A stretch of DNA of 64,000 nucleotides from Lactifluus volemus (lineage: Eukaryota > Basidiomycota > Agaricomycetes > Russulales > Russulaceae), in assembly GCA_022376515.1 (NCBI GenBank), contig WTXI01000027.1, forward strand, positions 124,001-188,000, in the 5' to 3' direction. The notes under the pieces are model-generated. The model was given only the letters and a program-made list of their open reading frames with translations, searched no databases and was not told where the DNA came from. Positions 44,291-56,299 of the stretch are shown in pieces (positions within the stretch are counted from its first letter, which is position 1; each line of letters begins with the position of its first letter). A program made the translations under genes and the position numbers.

Positions 44291-44973
44291 TCAATCACCA
44301 CGTAATTTAGCCTACAGTATCTAGTACCATGTATGACCATATTCCACGTTTTTTTGGTAGAAATCGTAGTGAGTAAAGAAATGAAAAACTGCGTGTTTGT
44401 CATGCCTGCCTGTCGGAGTTTACAATCTGACAAACGCTGATCGGAGTCTAAAATATGGCGTGGGACGTAACGTGACTGCCAAGTTAGTGTCAAAGTACGA
44501 TAGCACGTCAACTTCCCCGCCAACCCATGACACTATCTTGCCGCTTTACATCACAACCTCCCACCGTGAGCTTTTGGTTTAAACCTTGGTTTAAACATCA
44601 TTTAATTCGTACAATTTCACATGAAATCCATACCCCAAGCACAAACGCGCGTCACGTTGGCCAGTAAGTAGTCCATGCATCGTTCGTGCCAGGAATCGGA
44701 TCTTTCGCCACCGCCCTGTGCGTCCTGTTAATTGTGTCTCCCCGAGTTGATCATGAGGCTCTCGCTCTCTCCGCCACCAGGCACTAAGTCTCGAAATGTG
44801 TTCGGAATCGTTTCCGGGTGAATACGCCATTGTCTCAAACTTTAATCATTCGGGGTATCATATGAAATGAACGTGAATCGGCCTGGAGCTATAAGAAGAG
44901 GATGACAGACAAAGTGGAGGGGCAGCATTACTCACCACCAATTCGATTTGCTCTTGAAACAAACACAACAACC

Positions 44974-45211
44974 ATGCGCTTCTCCGTCCTCACTCTCCTC
45001 ATTGTGCTTCCTGCTGCTGCCTATGCAGCTGTATGTCCCCAGCAGCTTTCGATTCAATCTGTATGCGGTGAACGCGGCGATTCCTGCGACCCTAAACATC
45101 CGTGCTGTGGCCGTTTCCTGTGCACGTGGAATGGCTTTTTTTATGTATGTGCCATTGCGTACTTTCCTTCCATCTTATGAACTCCGAAATTGAACACAGG
45201 AGTGTAGTTGA
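44974..45211 (+). CDS. Knottin-like small secreted protein S8
   Basis: The proposed CDS is join(44974..45144,45200..45211), 60 residues, with a 55-nt intron GTATGT...CACAG. Seven Cys in the array pattern; the fifth and sixth Cys are separated by GRFL and the loop before the CC pair is DPKHP. Exon 2 has four codons with TGT second. TATA is 84 nt upstream. The 5' flank is preceded by W, the 3' flank by a CHAT-PNG-derived piece (45540-45630) and M6. Confidence 0.8.
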
Positions 45212-45650
45212 GAGGTTGGACATCGAATCAGCAAGGTGTGTGCGGGAACGTTCAAGAATTGGCTGTGATGAATTTGAGGCGTGGTGCTCTTGTCGAGTGG
45301 AATGGCAGGCGTCCCTCTATTAATGACGAGCATGAAAGTATGTTGGAGGGAGTTGGGCTATCGCTCTTCTGTATGGAAATAGAGTTTGTTGAATACAGTT
45401 TGAACAAAATCAAACTGCTACCTCTTGTAGTGTGGAGAAGTGTTCAATTTGTCGAGCATGGTTTAGTTTCGTAACAAATCTCTAGTAAGGGGGAAAGAAC
45501 CGATGCCAGCCTCGTTTACTGGCGCACAGACATGCACAGAAGCGTACGTAGCACATGAGCCGACATTGGTCTCGGTATTGCAGAGGAGCTTGATTGAGAA
45601 TTTTGAGGCACAACGCGAGACCCCTTGCCATCGCGAAACTCGTGCCAGTG

Positions 45651-46701
45651 ATGCAAGTCAAAGAAACAATCTCCTTTGATCTTGACGAGGTGACCGGATC
45701 CACGGGCCAGCGCGTGCTCGTGCTTTTGTGTTCTCTCTGAGCAAAAGGACTAATGGGACATAGCACCATAGAAATTGTGGGACAGCGGAATAGGTCTGAG
45801 TGCATGGCTTGTTCGTCTTTTGGTCACGACCGACCATGCTGCTGCTGCTGCTACGGTATCGGCATCCGAATCCGAATCCGACTCGCAGTCTGCTAGTGGT
45901 GATCTTGGACCTAGAATCGTGGTTGGTTCGGGAGCTCAGAGAGAGGTTGGCCTTGCACGAGGAATGTCGCATTATCGAATTAGGTGCGCCTTTTCCTGTT
46001 CATTCCTCGTTTCCTAACTTTCCTTCTGTCAGGTCCCCAGCTCACGTACTGTACATGGTAGGTGCTGGGACTGGGATAGTCTCGATAGTCCTTCCCGCGC
46101 TGCGCTCGACTAATCTTGCCTCTGCAGCACATGATATCCTTATACTCTCCACAGACCTTCGTGAGTCTCTTCCTTCCCGATCCAAATCTTCTTCAACCAG
46201 CATCATTGCAATCATTTTTGGTAGCGTCTTCGATGGAGCTTATGAGCTACAATATACATGCAAACACACTTTATTGCCCCCCAACCGTGCTCCCCCTGGA
46301 CTGGGACCAAGAGATTCCGGAAAGCGTTCTCAATGTTCGTGAACGTGGTGGTGGGTTCGACCTTATCGCGTAAGCTATGATTCCCTTCTTATTGCTTTCC
46401 AGCCCTGCTCCGGACACTCACCTCTCTTCTCGCGTTGAGCGATCATCGTCGTCAACGCGTGGCCAGACCCGGTACGCACGAGCCAATTGACGGGCCACTG
46501 GTCTTATTGGCGTACAAGGAACGCGATCCAGGAGAGAGGCAGCTGTGGGATATGATGGTGTGCGAGACAGGCGTTGTGCTCGAGTGCGTTGGGAAGCAGG
46601 CTGGTGCGGGAGGGCTTCTCGTCGAGATATGGCTCGGGAAGATGGCACTTACCCACCTCTTTACTGGGCACGCAAAATTTCAGACTGCGCTGAGACCATA
46701 G
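45651..46701 (+). pseudogene. Truncated methyltransferase M6
   Basis: A Met at 45651 aligns with Met in the PLMEIKET stretch of M1, so the copy lacks about 150 N-terminal residues. Exons 1', 2, 3 and 4 are recognisable. Exon 2 carries a 4-nt duplication (gtggttggttcggg instead of gtggttcggg) near 45925 that shifts the frame. Exon 5 lacks its ADVTYN start but can be joined in frame through a new acceptor (gctttccag, about 46402). M8 shares both changes. Confidence 0.75.
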
Positions 46702-46809
46702 TCGGACAAACTGCCTCGGCACATCTTCTCTTTGTCATGGAACCCAATCATCAGGTGCTTTCACTCGTAAACTGGCCAGTTTTCAAAAGGTCGGGGCACT
46801 GATCATGTG

Positions 46810-47165
46810 ACTCGGACATTGTTGATCAACAACGCGCACACCCTTGGAACGTTTTTTACGATATTTTCTTTCACACATCCCTTCATCCTTCGTCAAAATC
46901 AAGGAAGACTTCCCTCGCGGGAATATGCCGTTATTTCAGGCTCCAAGAGAACGACATACAAGATGTCGGACAAGAAAGCAAGGGTTGCCGAGCCGAAACG
47001 TCGTGCTGCGCTAATTCTAGGTACGGCCCTATCTTCTGGGCGTTTTTTTCATCTTATATTTCTAGATCTGCCAGTGAGTGCCACCGACTGAGCCAACGTT
47101 GAACCAAAGACTGTGATAGTCCAAGCTCTGACATCATCGCCGAGTCGTGGAAGCTAGTACAAAAG
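46810..47165 (+). repeat. T segment copy T7
   Basis: Full T segment with exon-like part, intron-like 50 nt (ending ttctag) and second part stopping near 47150. It continues to MRIRDCRFN at about 47330 and into Z. Confidence 0.5.
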
Positions 47166-47791
47166 GAATTGAAGGTTTAATGGCAGCTGGTACGGCAGCC
47201 ATTAAGTGTTGTGAGTGTTTGTGAAGTTACCTTTCCTACCACATTCAAATTTGATAATCTTCCCTCATTGTTTTCATAGGTTCACCCTCGCGTAGAACGT
47301 TTGCATACCCGACTACTTGAGGACAAGAAGATGCGCATAAGGGATTGCAGATTCAACTAGCTCTGAAGAGTCTCACCGAAGTGGATTGTTGCCTTGTCCT
47401 CTCCCCTTTGCCATCCGTTACTCGGACAGAGCGCTTTCAACAAATATTTTCTTGTCATCGGATCCAGTCTTCAGATGCTTGGGTTTGTAACTGAACTGTT
47501 TTCGAGTTATGATCTACAGAGCGATGAAGCCCACCAACAAGTAGATTTATTATTATTAAATTGCTTGTCATCCTGATTCGCCGAGTTTGACGGACTTACA
47601 GGACCTGGTGGGCGAAGTCAACCTCCCCGAGTTCCTCAGGCACGAAAGTGGGAGAGTAGGACGATGCTCACAATAAAAGAGGCCGGTAATATCACATTGG
47701 CAGTGGAACGTATAACAAAGTGAATAAAAACTGTAAGCTCAGCCCTTGTATGAGCACATGGCGGTATAGCGAACAACTGCGACGTCTTGAA

Positions 47792-49267
47792 TCTATTATA
47801 TTCAAAGAGGGCTGTTGCCGGGCTGTGATTGGTCGACAGCAGGCGGCAGGCTGAAGACGTTTCAGTCAGCTGATCGAGGCAGGCGGCACCAGTCCATAGT
47901 CCATACTATCATTGGTGTGTAATGACTAGGATGTTGTAGGTCACCACTGACATCCACGACGATGCAGAACGCCAGAACTCAATCCTTGACGAGACAGTTC
48001 GTTCATTTTCTCTGTTTTAGTTTTCGACAACTTACAATATCTGGTACAACCCAGACAAACACTTTCAGCTCCGTCACGTCCGAGCACTCTTCCTCTGCTG
48101 AGCTCTCACCCCCTCTTTCCTCCTCGCATGTTCCGTCTCAAAAACACAGTTGGGGATGTGCAGTTGGGGATGGCATCTCACACGCGACCAGGACAACTTT
48201 CGTTGCTCTCTGTGTGCTTTCTCTCTCCCCCTGTCTACGTGTGCTGTCTCAAAAGGGCAGTTGGGGAAGCACTTTCTTGCGGATGACGACACTAATGGCA
48301 GACTTTGGTCACCTCAACTGCCTCATTTGGTTGCTCCTCACTTGGCCCCTTCCTCCTGTGCGTTGGATTTCCTCTCTGCTGTACGTCTCCACTCAACTTC
48401 TTCAGTTGACACAGTGTCTTGCATGCGATGACTCCAGATTGTCGCCGGGCTGTGATTGGTCGACAGCAGGCGGAAGGCTGAAGACAGTTCAGTAAGCTAA
48501 TTGAGGCAGGCGGCACCACTGGCAGTCAACCGTCACTGAACGCCCCTTACGCGACTCTGATTGGTTGGCGGTCGACCGACGACCGTGAGCAGGCACCATA
48601 AGCGCTCGACCGAAGATAGCTTTTTGCCAATGCGAGCTGCAGCCGCTGTCAGGCTGCTCTCATTGGTCAGCGTGGGGTCGCGCACCTGACTGGTCACGAT
48701 CCGCAGACTCTAGCCAGGGCTGCGGTCCGATAATTGCCCCTGTCATTTGCAGCGTGCTCAACCCAGACCGTCGTGCATCTCCAGGCAGGTGGGTGCATAC
48801 CCACGATCACATAGCCATACGGACGATGTGTGCAAGCTGTTCTTGCACGGTGCACACCACTCACGCTTCACCTTTCACCTCACCGGTGTGGTAATGCTAC
48901 GTCGACTGAACCACCGGCAACCGCACCACCCTCTGCCAACAGTACCACCTCATCCCCTTCTGTGCCAACTTTGGATAAGGGTGCTCGGTCGAGCCCTGCA
49001 GGAAGCGTTAGTAGTAGCGACCTGAGTATGAGTGTATTGACAGCACGCTTGGAGAATGAGAGGCTGTGACCGCCCATGCACATTCAAGCATCTCCTCCAA
49101 GCAATGTCGATGCGACCATTTCAAAAGATTTCGTCATCGAACGACATGTTCCACCCCTCTCAAGTGGTGGTGTCAGTGAGCTTGCACAGACCGTGAGGTT
49201 CTGGGCTGTAGCCCGACGCTGGGCAGACCCAAAAAAAGGCCCTGTGCGAAGCACGGGTCCACGCTAG
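47792..49267 (+). mobile_element. Helitron-like insertion in a Z segment
   Basis: The insertion starts TCTATTATATTC directly after an A, and ends CTAG followed by T. Eleven bases before the CTAG lies a GC-rich hairpin (CCCTGTGC-GAA-GCACGGG with a bulge). Empty paralogous sites at 56528-56534 and 62880-62886 read ttgaatcagg, so there is no target duplication, as expected for Helitrons inserting between A and T. The 1476-bp interior has two direct repeats of about 90 bp (47824-47910 and 48437-48520). It encodes no Rep-helicase, so it is non-autonomous and may carry captured gene pieces (48830-49069). Confidence 0.65.
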
Positions 49268-50136
49268 TTAGGTATAAACCATCAGGTTTGCATCATGATC
49301 CTCACACATGATTCGACACATTCGGTCTAGCGGTGTTCATCTCCACATGTACAACAATAGTCGCATGAACCTGAGATAACCTCTTCGAGCCTACTAACGG
49401 GGTGCCTCTCTCTGATCACCCCCCCCTTTCTGATCAGCCCAATTTTCTCGCCCAACTCTTGCTCAATCACCACATAATTTAGCCCACAGTATCTAGTACC
49501 ATGTATGACCATATTCCATGTTTTTTTGGTAGAAATCGTAGTGTGTAAAATGAAATGAAAAACAGTGTGTTTGTCACGCCTGCCTGTCGGAGTTTACAAT
49601 CTGACAGAACACTGAGAGCAGTTGATCGGAGTCTAAAATATGGCGTGTGGCGTAACGTGACTCGTTAGTGTCAACGATTAACAGATTTAGCAAGTCAGCT
49701 TCCCTGCCAACATCACCCATGACGCTATCTTGCCGCTTTGCGCCACAACCTCCCACCGTAAGCTTTTGGTTTAAACATCATTTAATTCATACAGTTTCAC
49801 ATGAAATCTGTACTCTAACGCAAATGCGCATCGCGCGGGCCAACAAGTAGTCCGTGCGTCGTTCGTGCCAGGAATCGGATCTTTCGTCCTGTCAGCGGCC
49901 TGTCAATTGTGTATCCCCGAGTTGATCATGAGGCTCTCGCTCTCTCCACCAGGCACTATTGAGTCTCGAACGTGTTCCGATTCGTTTCCGGGTGAATGCG
50001 CCAGTGTCTCAAACATTAATCATTCTGCGTACCGTTTGAAATTGCCTGGAGCTATAAGAAGGGGACGACGGACGAAGAGGAGGGGCAGCATTACTCGCGA
50101 TCGATTCGATTTGCTCTTGAAACAAACACAACCACC

Positions 50137-50423
50137 ATGCGCTTCTCCGCCCTCACTCTCCTCATTGTGCTTCCTGCTGCAGCCTATGCAGCTGTATGTC
50201 CCCCACAGTTTTCGATTCAATCCCGATGCGGTGATTTCGGCGATTTCTGCTACAATGAACGTCCGTGCTGTCCGGGTTGGGAGTGCGAGCAGTATGTATG
50301 TGCCATTGCGTACTATCATGATTCCCTCAGTCTTATGATGAACACTGAAATTGAACACAGAAATGTGTTGTTGGAAATTGGATCAGCAAGGCGTGTGCAG
50401 GAACTTTCAAGAACTGGCTGTGA
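50137..50423 (+). CDS. Knottin-like small secreted protein S9 (long-tailed variant)
   Basis: The proposed CDS is join(50137..50295,50361..50423), 73 residues. Exon 1 is four codons shorter than usual, shrinking the last loop from 8 to 4 residues. Exon 2 again has TGT as second codon, but the usual nearby stop is lost, so 18 further residues follow, ending KNWL, with one extra Cys (ISKACAGTF). The protein thus has eight Cys. The intron is 65 nt GTATGT...CACAG. The tail sequence is the normally untranslated stretch of the other copies. Confidence 0.72.
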
Positions 50424-50679
50424 TGGAGTTACGTGGTGCTCTTGTCGAGTGGAATGGCAGGCGTCCCTCTATTGCGACGCGCATGAGAGTGGGTTAGAGG
50501 GAGTTGGACCATCGCTCTTCTGTATGGAAATAAAATTTGTTGAATACAGTTTGAAGAAAATCAAACTGCTACCTCTTGTAGTGTGGAGAAGTGTTCAATT
50601 TGTCGAGCATGGTTTCGTAACAAATCTCTAGTAAGGGGGAAAGAATCGATGCCAGCCTCGTTTACTGGCGCACAGACAT

Positions 50680-51060
50680 GCACTACAGAAGCGTACGTAG
50701 CACATGAGCCGACATTGGTCTCGGTATTGCAGAGGAGAGCTTGACTGGGAATTATGAGACACAACGCGAGTACTACCCCTTGCCATCGAGAGACTCGTGC
50801 CAGTGAGTAGAATTAGCACTCAGCCAAGTTTGAACATGCGCAGCCGTCAGACTCGAGTGAGACAGTCATGAATCCCATTTCAAATTTGTCCCCTGTCACA
50901 TGACAAATTGAATGGGATTGACAAACATGTGGTCTGACGATGCACCCCTTCAACACAGTATTTCATGATACGATATGTGCGCAGGTGGTGTCATCATAAC
51001 AGACCGGCAGTATCCACACGTATCCACACTTCCATCTGCAACATAAAAGCTCGACTTACT
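50680..51060 (+). other. Pieces of the CHAT-PNG segment and a 49-nt hairpin
   Basis: 50680-50830 matches the region near 16080-16230, and 50980-51060 matches the PNG-gene promoter near 16470-16550. Between them, 50871-50919 is an inverted repeat (aatcccatttcaaatttgtc paired with gacaaattgaatgggatt). No gene is present. Confidence 0.5.
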
Positions 51061-51079
51061 CCCGATCACCTTCCTTCCG

Positions 51080-52110
51080 CTTTCTTTCCTAGATGTGTAT
51101 ACTTTCTATCCACCAAGTTATTTTTCTAACACACCCAGCAGGCTCGCCCTCTCGGAAACGACTACCATTTTAATGACTAGATGGTCGACTCATAGCGAAG
51201 TCAGACAATTATGTCGCAACCTCCCTTGCAATACACATTGAGGGAAATTGCATCAACGGGGCCCCACATGTACAGGACACCTTGGGACATCACGAAAAAA
51301 AAAAAAGAAGACTGGCCAGCCAATCAGGCGACTGTCAGACAGAAAAAAAGAACCAATGGAGGCATGGGTGCAGTTACATGACCACAACCAAGCTACTCAC
51401 GTCGCATTTCCGCATCAGTGGAACAGAGAACTTTGGTGTCACATGTGCAACACCAGCCAAAGGCGGCAGCAGGAAGGGCAATACAGGGACAACCAAAAAA
51501 CGAAGGAGTGTCATAGAGTCGACCGAGCGTAGGGGAGTTTGAAAGGAGAGCCAGAAAATGGAAAGGAAGCACGTGAAACGGTGGAAGGACAGCCACCACG
51601 TGAAAGGTGAAACGAACGCGGACAACCACACGAACAGGGTTTGCTGGTCTTCACATTATTCGTAATGTCCCTTATGCTGTTTTCATCGGGGTCAGTCAAA
51701 GCTGCGCCGGTTGAACAACTCGCCCCCCTTATAATTGCTGGCACGCAGTCGTGCAAGGTTGTCCAGGGTGCTGTCCCCTATGTCGGTGGTTTCCCGCGCA
51801 GGTAGTCTGACTGCAATCTGTCTGTGAGAGAGTCAACATCCGACCAATAATGCGTCACCGTGGTGCACATTCCGCGTCGAAGGGCTTCGTTGATAAAAAC
51901 TCGAAGGTATGGCGAAGATCGTCCAAGTTCCAATTTTCATTTACTAGTAGCTTCATTGATTTTCCGTGGGTTTCTCAAGTGTAAAAACCCCTGTCAACTG
52001 AAATGCTGGGGTCCTGATGCGCCCCCTGTTTGTGCGCGCCGCATCATGATGGACATTGTCCTCAAAGGTAGCTGCGCGGGCTCTGGCATGGAGAACGGCG
52101 CCCAAGATCA
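51080..52110 (+). repeat. X segment copy X6
   Basis: Downstream flank of S9 with the candidate secreted-peptide region near 51640-51800 (hydrophobic run then APVEQLAPLIIAGTQ). No upstream Met in frame was found apart from internal ones (near 51666). Confidence 0.4.
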
Positions 52111-52258
52111 CAAGTAGGTGGATACAAATAAAAACATCTATCGTATTATGTACATACAATACAAACCCCATTTCGTAACACCATGACGACGCTGTCGTTG
52201 GTCATATGCATTAAATGACAGTGAAATCAAAAGTATGAAGGAGCGTGCAGAGAAAAGG

Positions 52259-53994
52259 CTAATTAATGTGTGTGAATGTGTGTCCCTTCCAAATTGAGAG
52301 AGCAAGCGAAAAAGCCTTTTTCATTAAAGTTAAAAGAGAGGCGATCATAACGCAGAGCAATAGCGTGAGAGGCGGGATCGCGCGATGCAATGCGCCACTC
52401 GAATGTGCGCTTCCTGAGCCCGTGACGCTCGCGCTTACAGAACCGATCGTGGGAGTCGGCACGCCGCCTGCGTCAACCAAGCTCTGCGCGTTCGACGCAA
52501 GTGCGGCAAAGCCGACGGAAGCCGGATTGGCACGGAACACGCTGTACACGTTCTTCAGGAACGTATCTCCGACGATCCATGCAGGCGAGTTGTTGTTCGA
52601 AGTATACTCGAAGATCGCGCCAAGACATTGCCCGTTCGAGAGCTCGGTCAGTTTAAAGTCGGCCAGGGAGATTGCCGCCGAAAGAGAGGGCGACGTTAAC
52701 GGTCGTAGAACACGCTGCGGAAAGTTTGTCAGCACACAAAATGGCAAAGAATACTACCAGTGGGATAGGGTGGGAATGTAACGACGTACGATAGGTGTAA
52801 TATCCTTGATGATTGCCAGTGGCAGGGGAAGAATTGGGAATCTGCGCATATAGGGCACTGACTTGCGCTGCAGGTCCACCAATAAGCGTTGTTCCCGTAT
52901 CGATCGCAGTGTACGAGGACGAGCCGGAGGGCAGTGTTATAGATCCAGAATTCACGGTTAGGCTCGTGATTGGAAGGGTCCAGTATGAAACCGCATCTGA
53001 GGGAACAGATTGAAAATCTATTTGGCCCGTATAGAGACGAGTTGGTCGTTCCTGTCATGAGACATACAATAGGCTTCGGGAGTCGGCGGAGCGACGCTGG
53101 GGCCAACCCAACATGAAAACTCCTCCAGGCTCATTTGGTTGGGGGCTCGATGCGTTCTGGAACCGCGTGAGATAGAAGGCCATGACTGGCTCATCAAACA
53201 CGTTGCCCTGGTACAAAGATTTCCAGAAGGGGGTGGCACCCGAAGATGCCAGCTGTTGCCAGCCAAGGCCCATGAGTCCTGATACGGGCGCACTTAACAG
53301 ACCACTGGAGATATCGTTGCATACACCTGTGGGGATTGTTACTTGACAATAAGTGAGATGAGCTACTTAAAGGACGTACCGAAGACCTGATTTTGAACCT
53401 GAAAGCCGGCCATTTGGACCACGAAGCGTTCTTCGGGCTACAACCTGTGCGCACCTTTTCCCTTTCCGCTTGTGAGCACATAACCCACTGACACTGAGCC
53501 AGAATTGTCAATCAAAACATCGACTCGAGGTAGCTCCATATCTACGGAGCCCGAGTATTCGCTGACAGGCTGTGTGCCCAGTTATTTTTGGTTCAAAAGC
53601 CATCGGAACCCCTCCTGTCGTGTTCGATGTCATCCTTGACACAGGCTCCGCAGACCTCTGGCTTGCCGCCTCGACATGCACTCAGGGTTGCAATAATATT
53701 CAGACTTATGGGTCCTCATCCCCCTCCACGTTTAGTTCCAGCAACCAGCCGTTCTCGATCACGTACGGCAGCGGTAAGGCCAGCGGAACACTTTCAACAG
53801 ATGTCATGATGACGATTGTATTTCCCCTCCAGAAATTCTTTCTGCTGCTTGGCCCAAAATTCCCATTCAGTGTCATTGCGAGGCCCTGCCACCCGACGAA
53901 GGATGGGGACATGCAGACTACGGGAAGGCGGTTGATCACGAGACTTGGGCACAGCCAGCGGATGACCGACGGTGAGTAGCAAGCTCAAGGCGAT
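52259..53994 (-). pseudogene. Pepsin-like aspartic protease A3 with internal inversion
   Basis: Same arrangement as A1. The minus strand has the propeptide (about 53800-53990, start codon changed to ATC), then the opposite-strand catalytic exon (VILDTGSADLWLAA, about 53600-53800), then the minus strand again: AGFQVQNQVF, MGLGWQQLASSGATPFW, PNEPGGVFMLG spliced to GTTNSSLY, AIDTGTTLIGGPAAQ (second catalytic Asp, kept here), CSTTVNVALSFGG and PAWIVGDTFLKNVYSVF. Frameshifts lie near 53035 (2 nt) and near 52672. It is better preserved than A1 in the C-lobe but also inactive. Confidence 0.78.
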
Positions 53995-54240
53995 GGAAGG
54001 TTGGAGGCATCGAGACGCATGGCTTCCAGGGAGAAGATTAACTGAGGTTTCGGGAAGCTAAGGGTAGGGGGGGGGGGGGGGTTGGGATCAAAATAGGAGG
54101 GCTGTTCGGAGAAAATAAGAAAAGACGGAAGAAGCAGGGCCGGCCTGCGCAGCAGATGAGAGATCAATGACGAGGCGTATCGCCCGCGTCGTCGCCATGA
54201 CAAAGGTTCCGTTCCCACTTCACACTTCTCAACCTTCTTA

Positions 54241-55303
54241 TCGAGTTAGCCCGAGATGGGGGGAGGGGGTCTACCGGGCCAAGTCGCTGCCTGTTGAGAA
54301 AGAATGCTTACCTAATTATTCTAGATCTCCTCCCCAGCCTCCTAGCCCGCCTGGGGCCCTCCCTCCACCTGGCGGGTCCCGTCCCCAACTGTCGATGAGC
54401 GATGATAGATTAGAGCGTGCAGCCCCGAGTATCGAGCCAAGTGTTGCTGAGACTGCGAGTGAAGGCGACTGGCTTGGCCGCAATTGAGGAGGACGAGGGT
54501 GATGTGGAAGACAATGGGGGCGAACATCAATTGCCTGGCAATAACCCAATCAGCAAAGATGGGAGTGGTTACATTAGTGAGTATGGCGGGACTGAATTTT
54601 CCCTTTCCGACTGTTGGGGTTTGTGTAGGCGTTGGCAGCGGCATACTGGGATAGCCCAAATGCGCCGAGCCCCGTGAGCACAAGGATCTCAGCGGCGTCT
54701 GTGTGTGACCGTATCACTCACTGACTTCAGTTACGTTGTAAAGGCAGTAGTGTCGCTACCCAGGTTGATGACAGCGAGGGTGTCCGTGATGTGGCGGATG
54801 AGACCCAGCCTCATGGATGGACAGGCACTGGATAATGTTCACGAGGCATCCCCTGCAACTTCATTTGCCACTACACAAGCAGCGGATATTCCCGAGGCTC
54901 AGGACCCGGCGGCATCGCTAGGCGAGCTAGGTGGTGGCAACAATGGTATTAGAGGATGTGGGCCAGGGGGTGGTGGCGGCATGAGCCTGCGGGAGGAAGC
55001 AAGCTAGGTGGCGCCATATGGTGGCGGCAGGAAGAGGCGGTGAGCGGCGGGCTGGGTGCAACAACAACAAAACATGTGGGCTAGGTGGCAGGGAGTGGAC
55101 TAGGTGGCGGCAACAACAGGAGGAAGGGGTGGCTGTGCGGTGGCAAGCAGCAGCAGGAAGGGGCGGGCTAGAAGGCTGGGTGAGTGCACGGGGGACACGG
55201 CGGGACATGAAAGCCTAGTTTGGAAGGCGCAGTGGCGGACAATGGGTATCCATTTGGGAGAGGTAGGGGGCTGTAGAACAGTTAGGTAAGCATTCTTTAC
55301 TGG
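54241..55303. mobile_element. TIR element G2, right end truncated
   Basis: Copy of G1 starting TCGAGTTAGCCCGAG after TTA (54238-54240). It ends inside the right sub-terminal repeat (aagcattctttactgg), where it is fused to methyltransferase exon 5. A run of 15 G lies just upstream at 54067-54081. Confidence 0.6.
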
Positions 55304-55573
55304 GATATGATGGCGCGCGAGACGGGCGTTGTGCTCGACTGCGTTGGGAAGCAATCTGGTGCGGGAGGGCTTCCCGTCGAGATATGGCTCGGGAGGGAGG
55401 CACTTACCCACCTCTTTACTGGGCACCCAAAATCGCAGACTGCGCCGTCGGACAAACTGCCTCCACACATCTTCTCTCTGTCATGTGACCCAATCATCAG
55501 GTACTTTTACAGTTTTACTCGTAAACTGGGCAGTGTGTGCAGTTTGCAAAAGGTCGGGGCACTGATCATGTGA
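55304..55573 (+). pseudogene. Methyltransferase C-terminal fragment M7
   Basis: Only the last part of exon 5 remains (DMMARETGVVLDCVG, AGGLPVEIWLG, ALTHLFTGH). A deletion of about 10 nt removes the normal stop near 55448, so the frame runs on to 55573. M8 has the same deletion. Confidence 0.7.
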
Positions 55574-56120
55574 CCTTGTTGATCAACAACGCGCACACCC
55601 TTGGAACGTTTTTTACGATGTTTTCTTTCACAACACATCCCTTCATCCTTCGTCAAAATCAAAGGAAGACCTCCCTCGCGGGAATATGTCGTTATTTCAG
55701 GCTCCAAGAGAATGACATACAGGATGTCGGACAGGAAAGCAAGGGTTGCCGAGGCGTCGAAATGTCATGCTGCGCTAATTCTAGGTACGGCCCTATCTTC
55801 TGGGCTTTTTTTTCATCTTATGTTTCTAGATCTGAGCGCCACCGACAGAGCCAACGTTGAACCAAAGACTGTGATAGTCCAAGCTCTCACATCATCGCCA
55901 AGTCGTGGAAGCTAGTACGAAAGGAATTGAAGGTTTAATGGTGGCTGGTACGGCCATAAGTGTTGTGAGTGTTTGTGAAGTTACCTTTCCTACCTCATTC
56001 AAATTTAATGATCTTCCCTCATTGTTTTCATCGGTTCACCCTCGCGTAGAACGTTTGCATACCTGGCTACTTGAGGACAAGAAGATGCGCATAAGGGATT
56101 GCAGAATCAACTAGCTTTGA
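55570..56120 (+). repeat. T segment copy T8
   Basis: Full T segment: exon-like part to about 55784, intron-like stretch ending ttctag (about 55830), second part stopping near 55915, and MRIRDCR near 56083-56110. Confidence 0.5.
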
Positions 56121-56299
56121 AGAATCTCGCTGGGATTACCCTTTCCAACCGTTACTCGGACAGAGCGCTTTCAACACATCTTTTCTTGTCATCGGATCCA
56201 GTCTTCAGATGCTCGGGTTTGTAACTGAACTGTTTTCGAGTTATGATCTACAGAGCGATGAAGCCCACCAACAAGTAAATTTATTATTATTAAATTGCT

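Noticed and set aside
47824..48520. The 90-bp direct repeats at 47824 and 48437 as LTRs of a small element
   Set aside because: They are too short, lack TG...CA ends and flanking duplications, and lie inside an insertion whose outer ends fit a Helitron.
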